Assembly (NCBI GenBank): GCA_024734555.1
Contig: JANPWX010000008.1
Coordinates: forward strand, 5,712,509-5,776,508
Reading direction: 5' to 3'
Origin: Trochalopteron elliotii
Lineage: Eukaryota; Chordata; Aves; Passeriformes; Leiothrichidae
DNA length: 64,000 nt
Shown here: positions 13,191 through 25,364 of the stretch, in pieces
How positions within the stretch are numbered: the first letter of the stretch is position 1
Layout: every line of letters begins with the position of its first letter
Position numbers and translations under genes: made by a program
Notes under the pieces: model-generated
What the model saw: the letters and a program-made list of their open reading frames with translations, nothing else
The model's database searches: none
Told to the model about the DNA's origin: nothing

Positions 13191-16100
13191 TTGCTCCCTT
13201 GTCTTTAGTTTTATACTGAGTGATTGTGGATTCACTGACACAGTCTGCCTGTGCATCATGAACTCTTCCTCAAATTGTTTACAACTTGCATTAGGTGTGT
13301 GCGGGATGTATCTTTGTGTTTGAAGACTTTAGTAATTCCTAACTCTTGTAATCTGTTGGATTTTTAAATTTACTCAACTGTACTGTTGAAAAATTATCTT
13401 GTTTCTTGAGAAATATTTTCTAGTGTTGCTAGAAGGCAAATTTTCGTAGTATCAGAACAATTTCACAGTATTGTGAGGTATTTTAGGTCTAGCCTGAGAA
13501 ATACTGCTGAAGATTCCCAGTTATAACTGGGGTCAATGAGTAAACTAATTTCTTCTGCAATATGTGTCTGGTACTTCAGTTGTGCCTAATTTCAGGCATT
13601 TGAGAAATTAACATTGAAACATACATTCCTGTGATTGTGATCTGCTTGCAGATAAGCCCCACAGTCTTTTTTTAGCATGATTTTTTAAACCACCATTATA
13701 AACATTTAATCTTTCAATCGGCCCTAAGAGCTATTTGTGTGCATGTTCATCTGCATCTTTTTGTTGGAAAGATTGCTTCAGTTTTCAAATGTCAAGTGAG
13801 CATATCATTGTGGTGATTTGCAACTGTGTCATGGTGTAAATGTTAAAGATGGAACACAGTATTAAACTCTCTGTATATGGTATTAGATAATTTGCCTAAG
13901 TGATCTACAATGGGTATTTTAGCAATAAAGTTTTGAAATAAAATACCAACTACGTGCAACGCTGTGTGTTAAGTAGTAATTATGTAATATCTTACAAATC
14001 TATAATCATATACTGAAGAGGTTGTGGGAGCTGCAGGTTTCAAGGAATTCTGCAGAGTGAAGTGGGGAAGTTTAAATAGTCAATGTTCATCCTGCTGTGT
14101 AGTTATCCTGGTACGAAATCAAACTGTTACAGTGAGCCAGTGAAGATTTACTACCTGATAACCTGATGACATTGTTAAGGCACCACAGAATTTATGAAGT
14201 CCCAGATCACTTCTTGTAACTGCCTGCACTTTTCCTGTGGGTTTTATGAAAAGAAGACAGAGGGGTATATATCTTTTATTCCAAATCATCCATTTTACCT
14301 TTTCTTTCTTAGAGATGGTTTAGAATAGGATTTAAAGAAAAAAAACAAAACACATGATCTTCTGATTTCATAGTAGAGCCTAAAACTAATGGCCTGGGTT
14401 TCCAGTGCTAGGGGAAAGGAGGGGCTGGCAAGGTATCTGTAACAGGTGATAAATCCTTTTGAACATCTGGGCATTTATTCAGATGATTGTTTTGAATTTT
14501 TTAAGTGTTAGATCAGTAACACTGAGATGAGTAATATGATCTCTGCTGCTCTAGCATGACATGTATCCCAAGTATTAATGAATGCATCCATGTAGTGGAG
14601 TAGTGAAAAGAAAAATTATCTCCAGTTTGCAGACGCAGAATAAATATTGAATATAACTACATTCCTAAATCTGCCAAAAATAGTAGAGAAATTATCTGTG
14701 ATTCGCCTGAAATTAAAGAAATAGAAAATATTTGACAAGCTTGGGAATTGTACCCACAGCATGTGGGTTTTGAGGAACACCTTACCTCTGTCGTCTTCAA
14801 TTAATCTTGATAATGATGAAAGCATCATATCATCCCACAGAAGACTCGATGCTTTTCATCTAGAGGTATCAGAGGGTATTTAACATTGCTAATGTGAATT
14901 CTAATTCATGTAAATTACTTCAGGAGTGTAGCACATTTCTACCCAAACACTTTTTATTTCACTGAGTACTTGGCATTTAGTTAGTCTTTGGAGGATGATG
15001 CATACTAAAACATGCCTGACATAATATGAAAACAGCAGTATTTTGTGGAAGTGATACAGGAGTAATACATAGATAATAGGACTCTGCTGACAGTGATACA
15101 TAACAGCCACTTGCTTTTTTTCTGGTGAAATCAATGCACGCTAAACACTTTCATTTTATACTTCTAAAAGATGCAAAGGCCCCATGATTGTTTTAGTCCC
15201 TTTTTTCTTGTTTTCCATATTCTTCTAGCTGGTAAATGGTATGTTAACCTCATTCAGAGGATTCCCCAGTCCCTATCCAAAAGAGGAAGCAAGGATGTAA
15301 TCAGCTCTGGCCTCATTAAAGTCTTTCTAATGTAATCTGTTGTTCCCAAAAAGCTTAGCCTCAGATCTACCAAATGTATTTTAATTATGTTTTAGATGGA
15401 TTGTGTCTGGAGCTATGCAGTTGCTGAAGCAAATTAATCCATTACATCAGCCAGTTCGAATTCTTTGTGTATTTACAAAAGACTTACAGAGTAGCTAAAG
15501 AAACTCAATACAGCTTTTTCAACAGCAGTTTCTTATATTTCATCTTTTTGTCCCCAACCTATGCATGGATTCTAGAAAAGAAAAGGAAAAAAGGCTTCAG
15601 TGTGATGCATGTTTTTTGCTCACAAGGAAGAGATTAGAAATGATACTAGCACAGGTGTGCTCAGCAGTGAAGCTATAACAATTTATCTAATTCTGTCTAA
15701 CATCTTTCAGCACCCATACTGGAATTGCTACAATTAGGAATTTATTATTGAAAACATGCAATAAACAGTAGATACAGTTGATGATAAATAGAAAAATAAA
15801 TTCTCAGTTAAAGTATGCTCTCCTGAAATTTTTCATTTTCCATGGCAAATGATCCTGTTCTGTTTAGTAAACAAACACTAAGCAACCTGGGAAGTTGGTG
15901 TGTTGACCAATTCATTAATCATTTTTTAAATCTTGCTAAATACAGTTTATTGCCTTCAAAGTATCACTAATTACTTCAATTAACTTTGAAGTGTATCTTT
16001 TCTTTCTCTGACTGTGCCTGTAATTTTGAGCCCAAGAGGGCTTTCTGGTCTTCAGATGTGTTTATTTCATTTCAAGATAAAATTCAAACCTCTTTAACTG

Positions 16101-19100
16101 CCTGTATCCTTAAAGGAAATGCGGGGCCTTGTCGCAACTTTTCTTTCTCCCTCTATGTGGTCTCTTTGGCTGAATGGGAACATGGATGAAGTGGACCTGT
16201 TGAAGTTTGGTCAATAAACCAGTATGGTTGGGGGAGTTTATCCTGGGGGATATTTGTGAGGAATGATGGTAAACACATAGACAGAGATTTTAAAAGCAAA
16301 ATAATTTAAGTAAATAGGCTGGCACTGAGGAGAGTCGAACATTCTACACTCTATACGTGAAAGTCAATCCTGTTATTCTGGCAGCTAAGTATGTGTTTAG
16401 GAGGTCATCTACAGGATATCTTTTTTTTTCTGGAAGTGAGAATACAAGGTTCCCAAGAAAGATGAAATACTGATCTTCATCTCATTATCTCCTCTCAATC
16501 AATTATCATCCTCAAATGTTGCAATAGAAATGTCATCTAAGAAAATTCAGGGAAAGTTGTCTTGGAAAAGGGAGGGGGAAGAGGATAAGAGGAAGAGTAA
16601 CACTTAGAGAAATGATGAATGGAGGAAACATTTCACATTTTTATCATAAGTCTCTGTCTTTTTTTTTTCCTTCTTGTCAGTTTATGGGAGGGGGATGTTT
16701 TCCAACAGTGTGGATGCTGTAGGAATCCCAGAATGAAGTGCCAGGACTGCTCAAAATGCTGTTAAGATGCAACTCAGAGGAGCAGCCACCTCACTCTGTG
16801 TGTGCTCAGAGATTTCCTTATTAGGTAGTCCAGGGAGGTCTGAGGGAAGAGTATCAGTTAGGAGCCCTGGTTTCCTGGGGCACTGCAAATGGAGTTGAAG
16901 GCTCAGCAGTTTGGCATTCAAATCACTTTGGCCTGTGCTCAGTGCAGCTTAGCACAGTGGCACTGCACAGGCAGGAGCTCAGCTGCAGAAACAGCATCAT
17001 GCTGCTTTGCTTTTGTTTTGTTTTTTTCCAGTGTTAAAATGCTCCCCAGGAGATCCTCTGTGTGGGCTAAACATTTGTTTTCCATGGGTTTCATATTCCT
17101 GGGGCTTGCATAGTTCGACCTTTATGTGCTAGCTCAGACCCTGCTCTTGGAGCCTATGCTCATGAGAGCTCCCAGTAATACCCTGTGAGGTGAAAGGCTT
17201 CTTGAAAACTGGCATCCTCAGCTGGTGGTTTTTTATACTTAGGCAAACATGGATTTCGAACATTTCTACATTGTTTCCCCCTTCCTTCCTTGTTCATTCA
17301 CTTTCTGGTCAAAAAAAAACCCGAAAAAGCTCTTATTTACAGGATAAGTAACTCCAGGTCATTTTTCTCTGATGCTACTTTTTTCTTATCTATAAAAGGT
17401 GTCAAGAAAGTGGATTGTTCTCCTGGTAACATGTAGGTAAAGATTTTAAAGTGGGCTTAAGTTTACTAGAGACAGAAGTAGAAGAATCTTGTAGCCCCAT
17501 CCCCAAACATCTGCCCATGCCATCTACAGCGTGGGCATTTCATTTCTAGTTATGGCTATTTTTGTTATGTTCAAAGCTTTGCTATGATGTCATACTTAAT
17601 GACAAAAATTACAGCTATGGATTGAAAAACATAAAAAAGTTTGGGAGCAAGATAACTTCCCTGCTCCCAAATACTTGTATGGTCATACTGCTCTTACCCT
17701 TACTATTGCTTTGGTATGAAGTGAGAAAAAGAGCAAAAAGATAAATTGTAACAGTTAATAAAATTGTATTCAGTCTGACAGATGTTGCTCAAATTTCATC
17801 CTTAAGGTTAATGTTTAAGTTGTATTCATTTACTGAATTGATTCTTTCCAGCCCACTCAGCTTTGCTTTGACATTCACATTTGAAAACTCAACCCCATTT
17901 TAAACTACCAAGTCTTACAAGGTTTGGCATTAAAGGCAAATGTTGTTTTCTATCAGTTATGCTGTATACAACCTTTATATTGCTAAATTTGGGAGAGGTT
18001 TAAAGTCTGTGATGAAAACATGAAATTGATGGTGTTTAAATTGCTGGTTCTTTCTTAGGTACACCTTTTTTGATATATAAATTTAGAAGCTTTTTCTATG
18101 TCACATGTGACTTTGCTGGGCTTTATATAACTTTGCTCTGGTTTAAAGGGAGCACATTTTTCTGATGAACATTAGCATTGTCCTCAGTGAAATTCTACCA
18201 CATTGCAGGACAGCAGTTTATTGCAATAAATTCAAATTTATTGGGAGTTAGTGAAATTGTTTGAGTATTTCTATTCTAACATTCTTTCACCCATTCTTTT
18301 CTCTGAAAAAAGCTGGAGAAGGGTCACAGGGGACCATGTACAGTACTTCTCTATATTATCAAGCTTTATTTTTTTTATTCAAACTGTTTTGCCTTTGGGT
18401 TACTGATTATTTTTGTTGACCAGTTTTGTGAGCTGATGGTTGCACCCCCAATCATAGTAAGATTCATGTAATATCTTCTCAAAACTGAGAATATAAAACC
18501 CAATAGTTAAGTATTTTAAAATGGAGGGGAAGAAAAAAAAATTCAATATAGGCACCAAAGAAAGGTTTACTTATCTGCTATGGAAACATTTTTCTAGTGA
18601 GGCCTTCAAACTGAACTGACATCTGCAAATTCAATAGGTAATTTTAACTATAATCAAGTCTTGAAAAACAGGACTTTTTTTTTCTAAACAGAAATGTGTC
18701 CTATTTTCATTATTATGTTTGAGAAAGTGAACACTTCTACTCCCACCTCCAGAAGAGTGATACGTATCAAAAATAAATTAGACTTGCAGAAAAGCTAATA
18801 TATAGTCTAAATTTGTTTCCAAGATGGTGAAATAATTGTACAACTAAATAATTTGACATAACTGCTGTGTATAATTTATGCAACTTTCCCTTAAAATAAT
18901 GCATTTGGTCATTTTTATATTTCCACCATTTTGGAACAGTTACAGAAATAGTTCATTTTTTTCTTAACTGAGATAAAAAAGTTCATTATCTAAAGTAAAG
19001 CTGTTCCCAGCAACTTTTCCAGCTAAACGGTTCCAACTTCCTCAACTATGAATGATCCTCACCCTAAGAAATTTATGTTTATTGGAAAGATTAGTGGGTG

Positions 19101-19672
19101 TGACCTTGTTCAGAGCACGAATAACTGAAGATAAACTGATTTCAAATATGGAAAAGTATTCTGTGGAATTCCTCTAGACTGAACAATGTTCTTGGGTTCT
19201 TCAACATCTCTTATAAAAACAAACAAAATTAATATAATGTATGAATTATATCCCAATTGCTCTGATGTGTGACCAGACTCTCATCTGTGCCGGTATGTTT
19301 TCTTGTGTCAAAGTTCAATATAAGATAATTTTAATCTAAGGTAATTTGTTTAAAATACTGTGAGTGACAATTCTTTTTTTTAACTGTTAGCATGAAAAAC
19401 TGTATTGGATGATATATGTATGCATATGTGCATCTTTCTTTACGCTGAAGAGCTAGCATTGGTATTTGCAGTATTTCTGTTCAATTTTTTTCATTAAGTT
19501 TACAAACCTAGATGTAAACATTGAAGAGTCTCAATGGAATTAAATATTAAAGCACCTTGAAGCTACTTTGTCTGTTGCAGAATGAGAAAATGGATATAAG
19601 AAGGAAAAAAACATGCTCAGCATGTCAATTTACGTTTCCAAGCAATAGGATTTGGCCAGGAACCACTGCGTT

Positions 19673-19789
19673 GTATTTTTTCTTTTCTTTTTTTTTTTTT
19701 TTTTTTTTTTTGGGTTTTTTTTTTTTTTTTTTTTGTGGTTTTTTTTGTTTTGTTTTTTTTTTTGTTTTCTTTTTGCTTCTCCTGTAGTT
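19673..19789. repeat. Long poly(T) tract with G interruptions
   Basis: About 110 bp nearly all T, broken by GGG, GTGG and single G, then running into TTTGCTTCTCCTGTAG. It is the longest homopolymer-rich tract in the window. Frames through it (F-rich on plus, K-rich on minus) are artefacts of composition. Confidence 0.9.
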
Positions 19790-21301
19790 TTTAAAGCAGT
19801 AAGAGTGTGCCAAAGACTATGAGATTTTTACAGTGGTGCTATACCATAGGAAAAAGAAAATGTCTAAGTCAGCAGACTATCACTGATGATTGTGTGCTAA
19901 ATTTCTGGACATTTCTTGAGTGGGGTTTATGATGTTAGCAGCAGTTGGGCAAACTGCATTTATTTGGAGCTGTCTACATCTGCTCTATTGTCATTACTAT
20001 CCTCCAGTTACATGCATGCAGCCAGATTCACTGGGAATTCTGGCTTGCTTTTCCTCTATAATCTGGACCAGGCATGATCTTCCTGTCCCTGGTCTGCTGC
20101 TGAGTCTGTGGTTTTGTTGTTGGACTTGAAAGGCATTTGATCACAAGCCTAGTTACCACCAATGACAAATCTGAATAACCATGAGGAAGCATTTCTTCTC
20201 CAGATGTCATACTCCTGACTTCCCCCATGCAATGTGTAAGAATTGTATTCCTTCTGATCCCATGATGACATCAGAAAGCTTCATTACTATTCTTTCTACA
20301 TCTCGGCTTTCTGTCTGAGTTGCAGCACCCCATAATCATGGGGAAGCTCTGGAGAAGTTTTGTCCAGCCTCTGCCATACTTACTATATTAAGAACCATTA
20401 TAATCTACTTCCTCCTAGCTGTTTCTTTTGTTTGTGGTTCCCATTCTTACTGGCATTTGGAAAATAAATCTAAAACTAAAAATTGAGTTTTATTTTTAGG
20501 CACTGTAACTCACCATGAAGAGTGCTGTGATAACAAAAGCAGGCAGTGAATGTAATATTGAGAATTCTATGTCAATATCTAGTACCAGAACTGCAGGTTG
20601 AATTTTCTGTTGATTATACAAAATTGTGAAATGGGTTTTAAGAGGAAAATAAGTAACAGAAGGGATGGAAATTGAGTGTTGTGTGGAGCTGCTAATTCAG
20701 TTTATATCAGTGAATAATTTTCAAAGCAACTGGATAAATTCTGGTCTCACTTGTTCTTTAGTCATTTCAGACATTAATTTCTGAGAATCATATCTGAAGC
20801 AATAACTTTCAGTATAGAGCTTTGTCTGTACACTTCTAGATCTTACTTGTAGCTCTTTATTGCTTCTGCATTAGTCATTGCCCTTTTTAATATTCTTAGA
20901 CATTGAAATAAGTAAAATCCAAGACAAATATCCTGGATATAGCAACAAAGAACACTGTTATAAATCTTAATTACTTTTCTTTTGCATTGGCTTCAACAAA
21001 TCATTCAGACAGAAATAGGACCAAACACTATTGATGCTGGTTTCTGTTGAGACTGAGTTAATTTTAGCAGTAAAATGAATTTTTCTATCCTTGAGAAGAC
21101 AGCTCTGTGTTTCTTCTTGATATGCATCATTTCCACTGAACAGAATCAGAGCCAAAATCCTCAATTTTTCTATTTTTTTCCAGTGACAGTAAGAATTGGA
21201 TGCTTCACTTCTGAGGTGATGAATACAAGACCCATTCTAAAAGCAGAAGTGTCTGGAGTTCTCTCCGAAACTACCCAAACAAAACTGCTTCCCTTCCATA
21301 C

Positions 21302-21330
21302 TTTTTTCCCTTTTTTTTTTTTTTTTTTTT
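21302..21330. repeat. Poly(T) tract
   Basis: T-rich run interrupted by CCC, with about 20 uninterrupted T at its end. Simple repeat with no associated retrocopy recognised on either side. Confidence 0.85.
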
Positions 21331-21625
21331 AATTGAAGTCTGCAAATATTTGGTCGTAGTCTTATCCAGGGTGTAGTGAGGAGCAGAAAATCAAGAGGCA
21401 ATTCTGATTTCAGGCAGATTGAGTGCACATGAACTTGTCTCTGCATGAGATTCAAACTTCACTGGCTGAGTGCTCATTCAATTCAGTCTCTATTAAGGCC
21501 TTTCAGGAAAATAATTTTGTCTCTAACTTCTAGCAGTAACAAAAGGCAAATTCTCAGACAGCAGCTTTTATGGCAATACAGTGTAATGATACACTCGTGA
21601 AACAGCTGATTTGCATTTGTGCTTA

Positions 21626-21644
21626 GCATTGCAAAGTGCAATGC
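21626..21644. repeat. Perfect 7-bp inverted repeat
   Basis: GCATTGC at 21626-21632 and GCAATGC at 21638-21644 are exact reverse complements with a 5-base spacer. They lie inside a stretch rich in octamer- and homeodomain-like words. Confidence 0.6.
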
Positions 21645-22440
21645 GTGTTATGCGTTCATTTTAACATTAATAATTGAAAAAGGAACTGAACAAAAACCTG
21701 ACCTTCCTAATTAATCATCCCATGTGATCATAAATCTGTTTTGATATTATTACCTTTTTAGTGAGATGCCCTTAAAAAGAGTACAACTCTTATGTGTTTC
21801 GAATATAACTTGAAATGTTTAAATAATGACCTAACTTAAAATATGTATTGATCCTGTTTTTGCTTTCCTAGTTATAATCTGTGGCAGTAGACACTGAAGC
21901 AGCATAAGGAAATGAATGTTTTTCTGAGCAGCCAAGAAATGGAGATTTTGCCTAGAAACTCTCAGAACAAGGTGCTCTCACCTTGTAGGTAACATGTAGA
22001 CCTGCAAACCTGACCTGACATCTCCTTACCCACAGAGCTATTAATGTTAAGCAGAAAATTAATGTGGGCCAGTCCTTCAGCGCCAACCATGTGTTGTGAT
22101 CTGATGCCTTCTGACATCCAGAGTCACTTTAGAGTCGAGGTAACCTGGATACGGGAAGGCATTAAAAATGTACTCTCCTTTCCTCTCGTCATCACTTTCC
22201 TGGGGTGTGATGGTTTAACTTTAGGATTCTCAGTATTTTGTTGCTGACTGCATTTTTCTTATCCCTGCTATTAAAACCTCTGTAGCTGGTGGGTTGACCA
22301 AATGCCCACCCAGCCACTCTCTCACTCCCCTTTCTTGATGGAACTGTAGGAGAAAATAAGATGGAAGAATTTATAGGTTGAGCTAAAAACAAGAAGTCTA
22401 CTTACCAGTTACTGTGACAGAAAAATGGAACCACCTTTGC

Positions 22441-22466
22441 AAAAAAAAAAAAAAAAAATAAAAAAA
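22441..22466. repeat. Poly(A) tract
   Basis: Eighteen A, one T, then six A. I looked for a processed pseudogene or retroposon body upstream and did not recognise one, so I call it a simple repeat. Confidence 0.85.
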
Positions 22467-25308
22467 TTAAATGGCTCAGAGAGAGGCTACCTTGTTTTTT
22501 TTCTCATTTGCTATTTTGCTATTTCAATTTGAATACTTGAAATGTTCCACTAACCAAAGCAGTTTCTGACGTAACTTGGAATAGTACTTTCTACTAAAAC
22601 TCTCTGCTCTTTTCTTGCTTTTTTTTAACTCATCTGTCGCTAGGATTACATTTGATAAGTGTTTCAAGAAGTAATAATTTGAAAGTTAGAAATATCTAGA
22701 GGTCTGGATATAAATTCAGGTTATCATGATAGTTCAATTTGAAAGAGATAATTAGGTAATCCTTAGCTCATATATCTTTAATCTAACGTATTTTCTGCAA
22801 GTCAGTGTGTGAAGAAAGTAAATGGTCATTTTGGCTTTGGTGGACAGATATGAATGTATACAATTTTTCATGATGACAGGATTAGGTTGTCAGGATCTCA
22901 TGGTGAGAAGATACCATATTCCTCCTCTGAATTCCTCCCACAGAATTCAGGATTTTCACCTTTACCCTCTCTGTGTTAAGTGGTCAGGCTTATCTTCTTC
23001 CTGTGCATCAAATGCATTTTACACTGTCAACTGCAGACACTGTGTCAATGGCTTTGGTTTGCTTTCTGCTCAGTTTACCCATTGATTTGCTTTTCACATT
23101 GGAATGGACTTCATCATCTCGTGGGCTGTGTAAGCTTGCTTGACTTGAAATCCATCCTCTCAGCTTGTTCTTTTTGACTGGTCTTGTAGCTTGGTGTTTC
23201 TACCCCCCAAGTACCCTCTAGCTTTTTAAACCATTGAAGTTTCAGCATTAATGTTTAATAGCTGTGACCTCAGGATTGATTAAATCCAGTTGACTTAACC
23301 TTTCTGAATATGGGAGCAGATTTTCAGCTTGTGTAAAAAAAAAAAATTCTAACCAGAACCTGATGTTGCTTTGCTTTAACTGTATTGCCACAAATGGGAA
23401 TCAGTTCAATTGAAAAGAAAACCTAGATCTATTAAGAGACACATACTGATATTTTTCATTTAGCATGGCATTATGGATAAAACTGCATTTTGAAAATTAA
23501 GCATGGAGAGGAAACCCATTCTCTTTATTTTCCTGTAGAAGCAGTAGATAGCCTGGAAGCTGCTATGTAGTTCTTTAGTTGTCCTGCCTACACAGCCAGT
23601 GTAACTTCTCCTTCTCCCTAGGAATGAACAAGCAAACGAAAGAAAAACCCAACCCTGATCAAACAGGTTACTAAATGTGAAAAGTCACTGTTGAATTATT
23701 CTATATTTCAAGTAATTGTTTCCAGGTGTCATCTCACTTCTGTGAGAGTTTTCAGTTGCTTGATAGTATTTTGAGAATTTGGCTCTGTCATGCCTATTGA
23801 TTTTCTATCTTTCAGCTGTACCAATTGAAAGATCAGAAGTCTTCTGCTAATATGATAAAAAAAATTACTCACTTATTTTTTCTTTTTTTAACAGTGTGCC
23901 CATATAATATAAGATAGGTGCAGCCTTAGGACTGTCAGTATAAAAAATAAAAAAGCTATACTGAGCTAAGATACATACATGATTTGAACCTGTAATATTT
24001 TCCACTGCAAAAAATATGTGAAGTTTGTTTTATTTTTTGAACTCTGAGAAGGATAAGAAACTATTTCCAGAGACTTTTAGAAATAAATTGAGTTAAAAGG
24101 GTTACTAAATTATTTTATCATCGCTCAGGAGAGATCTTGAAAAGGAAAGACAAATCTTTCTATTGAAATACTTTAAAATAGCAGCATTCAAATGGTTTTA
24201 AAATGCATATCATTTTCTAAGCACTTACCATGTGTATTGTATGTGAAAAGCTGTTTCTGATACCATCTACCCTTGTTTTTTTCCTAAAGAAAAAAAAGGA
24301 AAATTTTAGATCTAAATCTTCATGTAATGTTGAAGCCCCACTTGGCTCACGGTGAACACTGTAAATTAAATATAATGGTAATCAGCCTCAGCATTTAGCA
24401 TGTGGTATGGAAATCTGTGATTTCCATTGATTGCAGGGGAATTATGCATGTGCCATTTACTCAATATGCGAATAGAGCAAAAGCACTTTCTAGCACTGAC
24501 ATTGGTATGTTTTGCAATTAGGGTGTATCTTTAATCCCAGGTGGGCACAGGGCAGCTCACAACTCCTGAGTCTGGCACAGCAGCAGTAACTAAATGCATG
24601 CTTAATTTGAAGGACAGAAATAGTTTCCGTAATTATGACTGAAAGATTGTTCTGGATTTAGTTGTGTTGTAGCAGCTGTATGCAGCCACTGCTGGATATC
24701 TGGTGAGTACCAGTCACCTCACAGACACCCAGCTGCTGTCAGTACTTCTGTTTCTTTGTAAATTGATTGAAATTGAACACTGCTTAAAAACTTCTGTCTC
24801 TGAATGAGGATGCTTCAGCAATAGTTGTGTTGGATTTTTCATCAGTTGTGTTTCTTCTTGTTAAGCTGAAGAATTGGCTTCATGGCTGTCTTCACCAAGA
24901 TCTTATTCAACAGTTAATAAAAGAAACCCATATACATTTACAAAGTATGTCTCCTGTTAAATTAATCTGAAAGAGTGAGGGGGAAATGTATCTTTTGAGC
25001 TCTTCTAAAATAATGAAGTATGTGGACTTTGGGTTGCTACAGTATTGTTCATTCCTAGAGGAATTGCATTCCTTTACAGCAACTTAAGTAATTGTGCTGC
25101 CTTGATGCTCTCAGAAGTATAATTTTTAGGAAACATTTTAGTTTAGTTGCAAATCTGTCACTTTAATTAAGGTGTTATCTAATTGCTGATATAAAAGCTT
25201 TTCCACTAACCCATGTTTTCCATTTCTTTCAAAATACATTTTCCTCTTACAGGTAATAATAACTGTTAACTCAGCAGGTAGACCACTCTAAGGTCTAAAA
25301 CAAGTGCC

Positions 25309-25364
25309 TCTTTAAATAAGGCTAACAAAATGTGAATCTTTAAATAAGGCAACAAAGTGAATGG
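25309..25364. repeat. Imperfect 28-bp tandem duplication
   Basis: The unit beginning TCTTTAAATAAGGC is present at 25309 and again at 25337. The following segments, CTAACAAAATGTGAA-like and AACAAAGTGAA-like, are also clearly related. The two copies have diverged by a few substitutions and indels, so the duplication is not recent. Confidence 0.75.

Noticed and set aside
19557..19813. Phe-rich (plus) and Lys-rich (minus) frames
   Set aside because: Both arise from the long poly(T) tract.
22441..22466. Poly(A) run as the tail of a processed pseudogene
   Set aside because: No recognisable coding remnant upstream and no flanking target duplication visible.
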